Source of the DNA: Rhodobium gokarnense
Lineage (GTDB): Bacteria; Pseudomonadota; Alphaproteobacteria; Rhizobiales; Rhodobiaceae
Direction of reading: 5' to 3'
Assembly: GCF_025961475.1 (NCBI RefSeq)
Contig: NZ_JAOQNS010000002.1
Coordinates: 62,001 to 126,000, forward strand
Length of the DNA stretch: 64,000 nt
Positions within the stretch are counted from its first letter, which is position 1, and each line of letters opens with the position of its first letter. The position numbers and the translations under genes are program-made. Below, one piece after another: positions 43,736 to 51,815 of this stretch. Below the pieces are notes generated by a model, which was not told the origin of the DNA, ran no database searches, and was given only the letters and a program-made list of their open reading frames with translations.

Positions 43736-45173
43736 TGTTCTTCTCCTCGGCCTTGCGCAGCGGCCGGAACTTCCAGTAATAGTTGACGAAATTCCCGAGG
43801 TTGTGGATCTTGCGTAAGGTAAAGTTGAGTTTTTTACCTACGAAAATCTCTTCCGGATTGAAGTCCGTCATGTTCAGGTAGTATCGGCATCCCGACTCAT
43901 CTTGCGCGACGGTCTGGACGACGACGGGATCGTCGCTGCGGCCGGCGAGCCGATCGATGGAATAGGTGAATATTTCCGGTTCCATGCGAGATCTTGGGGA
44001 GACCGTGAACTTGTCCTTCGCGCCGCAGGAATGGCAGACGCGGTTCACCGGAAAGGCGGCGGTGCCGCATTCCTCGCAGACGCTGCCTTCCAGCCCGAGA
44101 TAGGTCCCCTGGTCGCGCCAGGTCATGGCGGTGGAGATCGTCAGGCGGAAGGGTTCCCCGGCGGCCGGCTCGATGGTCCCGCGGAAGGAGAGCAGCCTGC
44201 CGTACTCGGCAAGCTCGCGCCGGGACGCAAGGAGGTCGCGCATGCGGCTGCGCCGCGGACAGCGGCAGATGGCGTCGGTGACGGTCAGTGAAAAGACATC
44301 GGCGCCGTTGCCGTAGTTGGCGACGAGGATCCGGTCGCCGGGGGAGGCGGTTTCCAGGGCGGCGGCAAGGGCGACGAACACCTGGGCGGTGCCCGAGCAG
44401 CCGATCTCGAGCATCAGCGGGTCCTGGACCTGCTCGGGAGAAAAGCCCAGCTTCTTGGAGACCGCGAGGTGCTCGCGCAGGTCCGAGGTCGAGATCACCA
44501 GCCGCGCATAGTCGGCGGCGCTGGAATGGGTCTCCTCCAGGAAGGAGGAAATCGCCGCCTGCATGGCCGACTTGTAGCCGCAATCGGTGACGAAGCGCGG
44601 TTCGGCCGTGTTGATGTGGCGCTCGCCCGCATTGCGCCAGACGTCGACGATCTCGCGGGTGTTGCCCGACATGTGGTCGATCACGGCGATCGGGCTCTCG
44701 TCGCCGATCGTCACCGCGGCGGCGGCATCGCCGAACAGTTGCTCCTGCGGCGATTTCGGCGCTGCGTCGCGGCAATCGGCGGCGACGACGACGGTGTTCG
44801 TGCCTGGCCGGGCGATGGCCGCGTCGAGGGCCATGCGAAGCGCCCCGGTGCCGGCCTTCAGGGAGCTGGCAAGGTCCATGGTGAACACCGTTTCGGGGAG
44901 GCTGCACGCCCTGGCGACGATGGCGGCGTGGGATTTCTCGGCGTAGGGCGCGGTCGTCGAGGCGAAATACAGCGCCTGGATGCCGCCGCCCAGCGTGTCG
45001 GCGCCGGCGTCCCGGATGGCCTCGACCGCCATGGTGACGGCATCTTCGTCCACATTGGCGACACTGCGGCAGCCCTTGAGCCCGCGTGCCCCCCACGCAG
45101 CGGCGATCGTATTCCGCTGCATGTAGTAATAGGGGATATGTACGCCGATTGACGTAATTCCTATCGGTTGCAT
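43725..45173 (-). CDS. HMG-CoA-synthase-like protein fused to DUF35 (locus B)
   Basis: The 482-residue protein has the same domain order as its locus A paralogue: HMGCS-like domain, then a DUF35 zinc ribbon with CEECG and CHSCG near residues 365-385. At the positions aligned to the HMGCS Glu, Cys and His there are Thr73, Leu105 and Ser228. It therefore appears catalytically silent as an HMGCS. ATG 45173 follows AAGGAAG; an upstream open frame is poorly supported. Adjacent sequence before it has no sigma-54 signature. Confidence 0.85.
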   Translation of the reverse strand: MQPIGITSIGVHIPYYYMQRNTIAAAWGARGLKGCRSVANVDEDAVTMAVEAIRDAGADTLGGGIQALYFASTTAPYAEKSHAAIVARACSLPETVFTMDLASSLKAGTGALRMALDAAIARPGTNTVVVAADCRDAAPKSPQEQLFGDAAAAVTIGDESPIAVIDHMSGNTREIVDVWRNAGERHINTAEPRFVTDCGYKSAMQAAISSFLEETHSSAADYARLVISTSDLREHLAVSKKLGFSPEQVQDPLMLEIGCSGTAQVFVALAAALETASPGDRILVANYGNGADVFSLTVTDAICRCPRRSRMRDLLASRRELAEYGRLLSFRGTIEPAAGEPFRLTISTAMTWRDQGTYLGLEGSVCEECGTAAFPVNRVCHSCGAKDKFTVSPRSRMEPEIFTYSIDRLAGRSDDPVVVQTVAQDESGCRYYLNMTDFNPEEIFVGKKLNFTLRKIHNLGNFVNYYWKFRPLRKAEEKNNEG

Positions 45174-45493
45174 TACCACTTGCTTCCTTGGCTTTACGGT
45201 TTTGTTTTTCCTTCTGTATCTTGAACAATTACAAGCCGCGGCACGGCTTCCACAATTCGCAGATTGATAATGGAAAGGACCAATTTTCCTACGAAAGGAG
45301 GGGTCTTTTGTGCGCTGCAGCAATGTCTTGGCGCTGCAATGTGCTGAAGGCCGTCAAAAAGGATTCAACTGCGACCCCACGCCGCAAGGTTTTTACTTGA
45401 CAGCAATTTGAGGAATACTTTGGAGGGCGGCACGCGGACGAGCGCGCATGGGCGGCAGGCCCGCAGTCGGTGCCCCCGCCGTCGGAGGCAATG
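45174..45493. other. Promoter region of the locus B core operon
   Basis: No gene is convincing. Present are the inverted repeat AAGCCG/CGGCTT (45233-45249), a direct repeat GCGCTGCA (45312-45319 and 45331-45338), and CGAAAGGAGG (about 45295). No TGGCAC-N5-TTGC or GTTTCA-N4-TGAAAC element was found on the minus strand. Confidence 0.5.
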
Positions 45494-45539
45494 CCGAAAA
45501 AAAGAATGAGGCGCCGTGCCGTCGGGCAGGGCGCCTCAT
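45494..45539 (-). terminator. Intrinsic terminator of the enolase-superfamily/MFS operon (locus B)
   Basis: On the minus strand, GATGAGGCGCC-type stem (45530-45539 with 45506-45515) is followed by TTCTTTTTTT. It lies 57 bases after the stop at 45597. This separates the enolase-superfamily/MFS operon from the locus B core operon starting at 45173. Confidence 0.85.
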
Positions 45540-45596
45540 CCAGGGTCGTGCAGCGTCGCGCGGGAAGGTCGCAACGAGCGCTGCGATCGATCGGGC

Positions 45597-46694
45597 TCAG
45601 CCGATGTTGACGCGGTATTTCTCGATCTTGTCCCAATCCAGTTCGACGCCGAGGCCGGGGCCTTCGGGGAGCTGGGTGTGGCCGTTCTTGATGACCAGCG
45701 GGCTCTTGATGATGGTGTCGGCGACGCAGTCGAGGTAGCAGGCGACCTCGCAGGGCAGGCTGATCTGCCGGAACGCTGCGGCGAACTGCACGCAGGCGGC
45801 GGCGCCGTAGTCGCATTCGGCCTGCAGGCACACCTGTACCGGCAGGTTTCCGGCTTCCGCCAGATGCACGATCTTGCGCGACTTGGTGAAGCCGGTGCGC
45901 GGGATCTTGATGCCGATCTCGCGGACAGCGCCGAGCCGGAGCTGGTGATAGACGGCCTCGACGGTGAAGCTCGATTCATCGGTCAGGATCGGAATGTCGG
46001 TCCGGCTGGCGAGGTCCAGGCGGCCGGCATCGTCCGACGCCCGGATCGGTTCTTCGAGGCTGTCGATGACGCCTTCCAGCGCCTTCATCACGCGGATGGC
46101 GTCCTGGCGGCCGTAGTCCATGTTGGCATCGATGTAGAGCCGCGCGTTCGGGGCTTCCGCCCGCATCTCCTTCAACAGCGCAATGTCGTTGTCCGGATCC
46201 GGCCCGCCCTTGACCTTGAAGCAGATGAAGCCTTCGCCGGTCAGGCGCTTCAGTTCGGCGATCGCCTGCTCGTTGGAGACCAGCGGGATCTGCCAGGAGA
46301 CCGGCACTTCCGTGCGATAGGGGCCGCCAAGGAGTTGCGCCGCCGAGACGCCGAGCAGCCGGGCATTGAGGTCCCACAGGGCGACGTCGATCGCGCCCTT
46401 GGCCGCCGGGTTCCACTGCAGCCGCTCCATCTTCTCCCAGATGCGCTCCAGGTTGAGGGAATCCTCGCCGATCAGCGGCGGGATCAGATGCTTGGTCAGC
46501 GCGTAGTACATGCCTTCCTGGGTCTCGCCGTAGATCATCGGGCGGGGGATCGCCTCGGCGTGGCCGCAGGTGCCGTCCTCCGCCTCGATACGCACGATGA
46601 GGTGGTCGGACGCGGTGAGGGCGCCGGCGGCCCATTTGACCACATGCTTGTAGGGAACGCTGAACGGCGTGACCGTGATCGACTTGATTTTCAT
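45597..46694 (-). CDS. Enolase-superfamily enzyme, MLE subgroup (copy B)
   Basis: The 365-residue protein is the same length as copy A (26385) and shares its cap motif PMIYGETQEGMYYALTKHL and barrel motifs: Lys160 and Lys162 (FKVKGG), YIDANM, EEPIR, DESSF and GIKIPRTGF. All catalytic residues are kept. AGGAGAAATG precedes ATG 46694. It follows the MFS gene at 46840 in one operon that ends at the terminator 45494-45539. Confidence 0.88.
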   Translation of the reverse strand: MKIKSITVTPFSVPYKHVVKWAAGALTASDHLIVRIEAEDGTCGHAEAIPRPMIYGETQEGMYYALTKHLIPPLIGEDSLNLERIWEKMERLQWNPAAKGAIDVALWDLNARLLGVSAAQLLGGPYRTEVPVSWQIPLVSNEQAIAELKRLTGEGFICFKVKGGPDPDNDIALLKEMRAEAPNARLYIDANMDYGRQDAIRVMKALEGVIDSLEEPIRASDDAGRLDLASRTDIPILTDESSFTVEAVYHQLRLGAVREIGIKIPRTGFTKSRKIVHLAEAGNLPVQVCLQAECDYGAAACVQFAAAFRQISLPCEVACYLDCVADTIIKSPLVIKNGHTQLPEGPGLGVELDWDKIEKYRVNIG

Positions 46695-46839
46695 GACATT
46701 TCTCCTGTTGGCGGAGGGAGGACGGTGAAGGGATCGAAGGGGTTTCCGGGCGCGCGGACGCACTACGCGACGGCGCCCGGAAACGGATGGTGAGGAGGAG
46801 GCCGGCGCCGTCAGGCGCCGGCGGGGTCGGGTGCTGCGG

Positions 46840-48144
46840 TCAGGCCAGGGTTTTCCCCGCGGTTTCCTTGCCCCAGAGCGCCACCGGGATGGCGAGCCAG
46901 CCGAACAGCGTGGAATAGAACAGGGCCGTGCTGACGCTGGAGTAGTCGGCGATGACGCCCATGACGGTCGGGCACATGATGGCGGCGACCTTGCCGGTCG
47001 CGACCGAGAAGCCGAGCCCCATCGACCGGTTCTTGGAGGAGAAGATCTCGCTCGTGTAGGTGATCAGCGGCGTGTTGGTGGACTGCGCGAAGCCGAGCAG
47101 GACGGCAAGCGCGAAGACGGCCATCATCGACGGCGTATCCATCCAGCGAAGGACGTTGAGGCCGACCACCGCCGTCATGCCGAGCATCAGGCACAGGATG
47201 ATGCACCAGCGGCGGCCGATCCGGTCCTGGAGCCAGCCCGACAGGAGATAGCCGCAGGTCGCGACCGCGTAGATGATGATGAACACGCTGCCGATCTGCC
47301 CCGACGTTGCGCCGAAGTCGCTGACCAGTGCCGAGGGCAGCCAGATCGTCGCGCCCCAGCCATAGACGCCGAGCGTCACGTGCAGAACCGAGGCGACGAT
47401 CGTCGCCTTGCGGTCCTCGGGCGTTGCAAACAGCGCCGACAATCCTTCGCGCGTCCGCCACACCTTGCTGGCGTCGATGTCGGCGGCGTTCTTGCGATCC
47501 ACCCAGGCCTGGCTTTCCTTGAACCGGCTGACGACCGGAATGATGACCAGTGCCGGCAGGACGAGCGCGAAATAGCAGGCGCGCCAGCCGAGCCCGAGCG
47601 CGGCGACGGTGGCGAAGATCACGCTGGCGAGGAAATAGCCGAGCGGATAGCCGGACTGCATGATGCCCATCCAGAATCCGCGCTTCTTCGGCGGCACGAC
47701 CTCGGCCAGATAGGTGGCGCCGATCGGCCATTCGCCGCCGGTGCCGATGCCGGTCAGGAACCGCGCGACGCCGACGGTGAACGCGCTGCCGGCAAGGCCG
47801 ATCGCGCCGGTGAAGACGGAATACATGCCGACGCAGGTGATCATGCCCCAGCGGCGGCCGTATTTTTCACCGATGATGGGAAGGGTGAACGAGCCCAGCG
47901 TCGCGCCGGCAAGGAACATCGTTCCGATCAGGCCGATCGCGGATTGCGACAATTGAAACTCGTCGCGGATGAGGGGCATCGTCAATGAGAAGATGGTGCC
48001 GTCGGCAGCATCGAAAATCCAGGCGATGCAGACGACGATCAGGATCAGCCAGGAGTCGCGCGTCATCCTGTCTTCGGACGTCGCGGCAGCCAGGCGTGGC
48101 TTCAGCGTAGGTTTTGGTCGGTCGCATACTGCGGTCATTGCCAC
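46840..48144 (-). CDS. MFS transporter, sialate/niacin-like family (locus B)
   Basis: The 434-residue membrane protein has 12 predicted helices, an N-terminal MTRDSWLILIVVCIAWIFDAADGTIFSL segment, GEKYGRRWGM in loop 2-3, and PPKKRGFWMGIMQSGYPLGYF, features of SHS-type carriers for organic acids. It is more distant from the carriers at 23429 and 40020. It is co-transcribed with the enolase-superfamily gene. GGGGTGG precedes ATG 48144; ATG 48138 is an alternative. Confidence 0.88.
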   Translation of the reverse strand: MAMTAVCDRPKPTLKPRLAAATSEDRMTRDSWLILIVVCIAWIFDAADGTIFSLTMPLIRDEFQLSQSAIGLIGTMFLAGATLGSFTLPIIGEKYGRRWGMITCVGMYSVFTGAIGLAGSAFTVGVARFLTGIGTGGEWPIGATYLAEVVPPKKRGFWMGIMQSGYPLGYFLASVIFATVAALGLGWRACYFALVLPALVIIPVVSRFKESQAWVDRKNAADIDASKVWRTREGLSALFATPEDRKATIVASVLHVTLGVYGWGATIWLPSALVSDFGATSGQIGSVFIIIYAVATCGYLLSGWLQDRIGRRWCIILCLMLGMTAVVGLNVLRWMDTPSMMAVFALAVLLGFAQSTNTPLITYTSEIFSSKNRSMGLGFSVATGKVAAIMCPTVMGVIADYSSVSTALFYSTLFGWLAIPVALWGKETAGKTLA

Positions 48145-48693
48145 CCCCGAATTGGCAGACGATTGTTTTTGTTGTTCGAGTCCTCTGGTGGCCGTTTCTT
48201 ATTTGTCGGATAGCGGTTTTTGGAAGATGCCTTTAGCACGGTTTGCAAATTTATTGTGTCACGATGAATAGTATAAAGATGCGTCACATTAGCCGCTATC
48301 CACAGAACGAGGATTTCCGACCCCTAACCTTGCTTCGAAAGGAGGAATTCGGCGTTGCGACGGGACTCCAATTGAGCCGTTTATTCTCCAAATTAACCGT
48401 TTCAGAACGGCGTTGCGGCCGGAATCTGGCGCGAGCAAAAACAACCACCGGTCTTTGCTCCGCAAAGGGCATATTTGAACTGTTGAGCGGCAAGTACTGG
48501 CCCGCCTGACCGTACGGCACCCGTCGGCAACAGGTGCCGGCGTCAACCGCGCCCGCCGGCGCGGAGTGTCATGTGTGGTGATCAGCCGGCCGGATGTGCC
48601 GGCAGGGATGCCGGCGCGGCCGCGCGCGAGGCGGGGGACGGAGCGCGTTCGGGAGAAGCCAAGGGGAGGAAAAACGCCCCTTTCCGTCCTTGC
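48145..48693. other. Non-coding gap between locus B and the aminotransferase gene
   Basis: 549 bases without a convincing gene; a frame at 48244-48509 has no ribosome site or recognised family. The left half is AT-rich and should contain the promoter of the MFS/enolase operon. Hairpins are present at 48515-48521/48533-48539 (CGGCACC/GGTGCCG) and 48661-48666/48677-48682 (AAGGGG/CCCCTT). Confidence 0.5.
48515..48539. terminator. Hairpin downstream of the aminotransferase gene
   Basis: CGGCACC (48515-48521) pairs with GGTGCCG (48533-48539), about 160 bases beyond the aminotransferase stop. No T-run is seen, so the role is tentative. Confidence 0.3.
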
Positions 48694-50034
48694 CTACTGC
48701 GCCGCCACCCCGCTGAACGACCTGTCGAGCGCCTCGGCGACCGGCTCCACGTCGTCCATCGACAGGCAGAGCGGCGGCACCATGCGCAGGATGTTCTTGA
48801 AGTTGCCGGATTTCGACATCACGAGGCCGTTGTCGCGGGTGGCCTCGAAGACCTTTGCGGTCGCCTCCGGCGCCGGCTCCCTTGTCTGGCGGTCCTTGAC
48901 CAGTTCGATCGCCATCATGAAGCCGCGACCGCGCACGTCGCCGATGACCTCGTAGCGCTGCTTCAGGCTTTTGAGGTGCTCCATCAGCGCCGCGCCGACG
49001 GTGCGGGCGTTCTCGATCAGGTTCTCGTCCTTGATCACCTGCAGGACCGCGCGGCCGGCGGCGCAGGCGACCGGATTGGCGCCATATGTATGGAACAGGA
49101 ATTTCTCGCGCATCGATTCCGCGACGGCGCGCTTCATGACGACGGCGCCGAGCGGGATGCCGTTGCCGATGCCCTTGGCCATGACGACGATGTCGGGGAC
49201 GACCCCGTGGCGCTCGAAACCCCACATGGCATCGCCCGTCTTGCCGAAGCCGGACTGCACCTCGTCGACGATGCAGAGCCCGCCGGCTGCGCGCACGCGC
49301 TCAAACGCGCCTTTCAGGTAGCCGTCCGGCGCAATGACGATGCCGCCATAGCCCTGCACCGGCTCGATGATCATGCCGGCAAGCGCCCCGCTCGTCGTAT
49401 AGGCGATGGTGCGGTCGATCTCTTCCAGATAGGGCTCGGTGCCGGGCCCGAAGATGCCGCGATACTGGTTCGGCTCGGCAACGAAGCTGATGTTCGAGAG
49501 CTGGCCGATATTGTGGCGGAAATTCCTGACGCCGGTGACGCCCTGCGCCCCATAGGTGGCGCCGTGATAGGAATTGCGCAGCGCCAGCATGTCGGAATTG
49601 CCGGTCGCGGAGCGCGCCAGCATGATGGCGAGGTCGATGGCCTCGGTGCCGGAATTGGTGAAGTGGACGACCCAGTCCTCGCCCGCCGGCATGGTCGCGG
49701 CGAGCTCTTCCGCGAAATGGGCCGGCACCGGATGGTGGAACATGGTGGTGCAGTGGGTCAGCCGGTCGACCTGGTCCTTGACCGCGGCGGTGACCGCCGG
49801 GTGCGCGTGGCCGACGCTGATGCACAGATTCATGCCGAGGAGGTCGATCAGCCGGTTGCCGTCCTCGTCCCAGACATACTGGCCCTTGCCCTCTTTGATC
49901 ACGAGCGGCGTCTCATAGGGAACGAAGGCGCGCTGGGTCGCCGCAAAATATTTGTCCCGTTTGTCGAGGATCGCGTCGCGGGACCAGTCGGTTTGCAGTT
50001 CCGATCCTGTCGCGTTGCCTGCCGTCCTGTCCAT
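48694..50034 (-). CDS. Class III aminotransferase (GABA/AGXT2-like)
   Basis: The 446-residue pyridoxal-phosphate enzyme has GTEAIDLAIMLAR, IIEPVQGYGGIVI, VDEVQSGFGKTG and VMAKGIGNG, whose Lys binds the cofactor. It resembles alanine-glyoxylate and beta-aminoisobutyrate/GABA aminotransferases. It is divergent from the MocR-type regulator at 50172, and the operators between them suggest control by that protein, as with GabR/GabT of Bacillus. GGGAG precedes ATG 50034. Its amino donor is not settled. Confidence 0.92.
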   Translation of the reverse strand: MDRTAGNATGSELQTDWSRDAILDKRDKYFAATQRAFVPYETPLVIKEGKGQYVWDEDGNRLIDLLGMNLCISVGHAHPAVTAAVKDQVDRLTHCTTMFHHPVPAHFAEELAATMPAGEDWVVHFTNSGTEAIDLAIMLARSATGNSDMLALRNSYHGATYGAQGVTGVRNFRHNIGQLSNISFVAEPNQYRGIFGPGTEPYLEEIDRTIAYTTSGALAGMIIEPVQGYGGIVIAPDGYLKGAFERVRAAGGLCIVDEVQSGFGKTGDAMWGFERHGVVPDIVVMAKGIGNGIPLGAVVMKRAVAESMREKFLFHTYGANPVACAAGRAVLQVIKDENLIENARTVGAALMEHLKSLKQRYEVIGDVRGRGFMMAIELVKDRQTREPAPEATAKVFEATRDNGLVMSKSGNFKNILRMVPPLCLSMDDVEPVAEALDRSFSGVAAQ

Positions 50035-50092
50035 CGATCGTCTCCCTTCGAGCTTGCCTGTTCTGAGAATGCGGGCACCCGGCGAAGAGGAA

Positions 50093-50137
50093 AAGGGACA
50101 GATGATCTATTTCGAAGGGACAGATGGCGCCATCTGT
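50093..50137. promoter_or_regulatory. Candidate MocR operator: direct repeat and palindrome
   Basis: AAGGGACAGATG occurs at 50093-50104 and 50115-50126, 22 bases apart (about two helical turns). The second copy overlaps the 18-base palindrome ACAGATGGCGCCATCTGT (50120-50137). Direct repeats and a palindrome near the start are typical of MocR/GabR regulators. Confidence 0.65.
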
Positions 50138-50171
50138 GACAGTGTCCGTCCAGACCGAAAAGGCGAGCGAC

Positions 50172-51644
50172 ATGGATATCCTGACGTCACGGATTTTCGA
50201 TCTGCCCGGCAACTCCGGCCTCAAGCTCCGCGACCGGATCTGCGAGCAGGTCAGCGCCGCGATCTCCCGCGGCGCGCTGCCGCCGGGGTTCCGCATGCCC
50301 TCCTGCCGGGCCCTCGCGGAGCGGCTCAAGGTCTCGCGCAACACCGTGTTCGCGGCGTATGCGCGGCTGGTCGATCTCGGCCTCCTGGAGGCGAAGGATC
50401 GCTCGGGCTATGTTGTGCGGGCCGCCGCGTTGCCGGTCGTGCCTGCCGGGAGCGGCGCTGGCGCGGTGGAGGCCGAACCCGTCGACTTCGGTCCGTTGCC
50501 GCCGTCGTCCCTGAAGCGGGTCGACCATCCGGCCGACTGGTCCGACTATCCCTATCCCTTCATCTACAACCAGACCGATCCGGCGCTGTTTCCGATCGAT
50601 GCCTGGCGCGAGTGTTCCCGCCAGGCGCTGAAGCGCTCGACCCTGACGGAATGGACCGGGGAATACATCGCCGGCGACAGCCCCCATCTCCTGCAGCAGC
50701 TCCGCCAGCGGCTCCTCGTCTATCGCGGCGTCCTTGCCGGCGACGACGAGATCATGGTGACGCTCGGCGCCCAGAACGCGCTGGCGATTATGGGGCTGCT
50801 GTTCGCCCGCAACGCGGGGCCGATCGCGGTGGAGGATCCCGGCTACCCCGACGCTCGCAACGCCTTCACGCTCACCGGCAACGACGTGAGGGACGTTGCC
50901 GTCGACGATGGTGGGCTTGTCCCGGGAAAGATCCCGCAGGGCTGCAAGCTCGTCTATGCAACGCCCAGCCACCAGTTCCCGACCTCCGTCAGCATGACGC
51001 TTGCGCGACGGGAAGACCTGGTCGCCCGCGCCGCTCGCGACGATTTCTTTGTCCTTGAGGACGACTACGAGGCCGAGATGCATGGCGGCGCGGATGCCTT
51101 GCCGACGTTGAGGTCCCTCGACCGCAACGGTCGGGTCATCTATGTCGGCAGCCTGTCCAAGACCCTGTCGCCGGGCCTCCGGATCGGCTTCATCGTCGCC
51201 AGCCGCCAGATCATCCGCGAGGCGAGGGCGATCCGCACCATGCTTCTCAGGCATCCGCCGACGATCCTCCAGGAGACGACGGCCCTGTTTCTCGGCCTCG
51301 GCTATTACGACCGGCACCTGCGCACGCTCGTGCGTCGCCACGGCGAGCGCTGGCGGCACATGAAGGCGGCCATCGACAGCAAGCTCGGCGCCTTTTCCGT
51401 GAAGCACTCCGTCGGCGGGACCTCGTTCTGGCTGACCGGCCCGGAAGGCTTCGACGCCACGGCGTTCAGCGCTTCCCTGCGAAGGGACGGCGTCATCATC
51501 GATGCCGGCGAGACCTTCCACATGGCGCGCGCGCCGAAAAATTCCTTTCGTCTGGGCTTTGCCTATGTGCCGGAGGAGCGCATGGAGCGCGGCGTCGCCC
51601 TCATCGCCGAAGCCGCTGCCAGTCATGGTGTTCCGGCCGCGTGA
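50172..51644 (+). CDS. MocR/GabR-type regulator (GntR DNA-binding + aminotransferase fold)
   Basis: The 490-residue protein has an N-terminal winged helix (LRDRICEQVSAAISRGALPPGFRMPSCRALAERLKVSRNTVF, residues 15-56) fused to a fold-type I aminotransferase-like domain with SLSKTLSPGLRIG, whose Lys should bind pyridoxal phosphate. Such proteins sense vitamin B6 or an amino compound through an external aldimine. ATG 50172 is chosen because it has an AAGGCGAG site; the ATG at 50124 lies inside the putative operator. It is divergent from the aminotransferase at 48694. Confidence 0.9.
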   Translation: MDILTSRIFDLPGNSGLKLRDRICEQVSAAISRGALPPGFRMPSCRALAERLKVSRNTVFAAYARLVDLGLLEAKDRSGYVVRAAALPVVPAGSGAGAVEAEPVDFGPLPPSSLKRVDHPADWSDYPYPFIYNQTDPALFPIDAWRECSRQALKRSTLTEWTGEYIAGDSPHLLQQLRQRLLVYRGVLAGDDEIMVTLGAQNALAIMGLLFARNAGPIAVEDPGYPDARNAFTLTGNDVRDVAVDDGGLVPGKIPQGCKLVYATPSHQFPTSVSMTLARREDLVARAARDDFFVLEDDYEAEMHGGADALPTLRSLDRNGRVIYVGSLSKTLSPGLRIGFIVASRQIIREARAIRTMLLRHPPTILQETTALFLGLGYYDRHLRTLVRRHGERWRHMKAAIDSKLGAFSVKHSVGGTSFWLTGPEGFDATAFSASLRRDGVIIDAGETFHMARAPKNSFRLGFAYVPEERMERGVALIAEAAASHGVPAA

Positions 51645-51815
51645 GGCGTCAGCGGACCCTCGACGTCATTGCCCCGCGCCCTATCACCAGAACCAGCGCC
51701 GGATGGCCTGAAAAAAGCCGCAAGGGTCTGGACGATCGCCGCAATCGTGGTTGGCCCGTCCCGGAGCCGCGAGACGGAGGATCCGCCCCTGCCCGAACCT
51801 GACCGCAAGGCGACG

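Noticed and set aside
48244-48509. A possible 88-residue plus-strand protein
   Set aside because: No ribosome site, no recognised family, and an equally open frame exists on the opposite strand; it lies in an AT-richer promoter region.
51669-51815. An N-terminal extension of the adenylate cyclase
   Set aside because: The extension uses a TTG start and contains no hydrophobic or conserved segment; ATG 51816 has AAGG before it.
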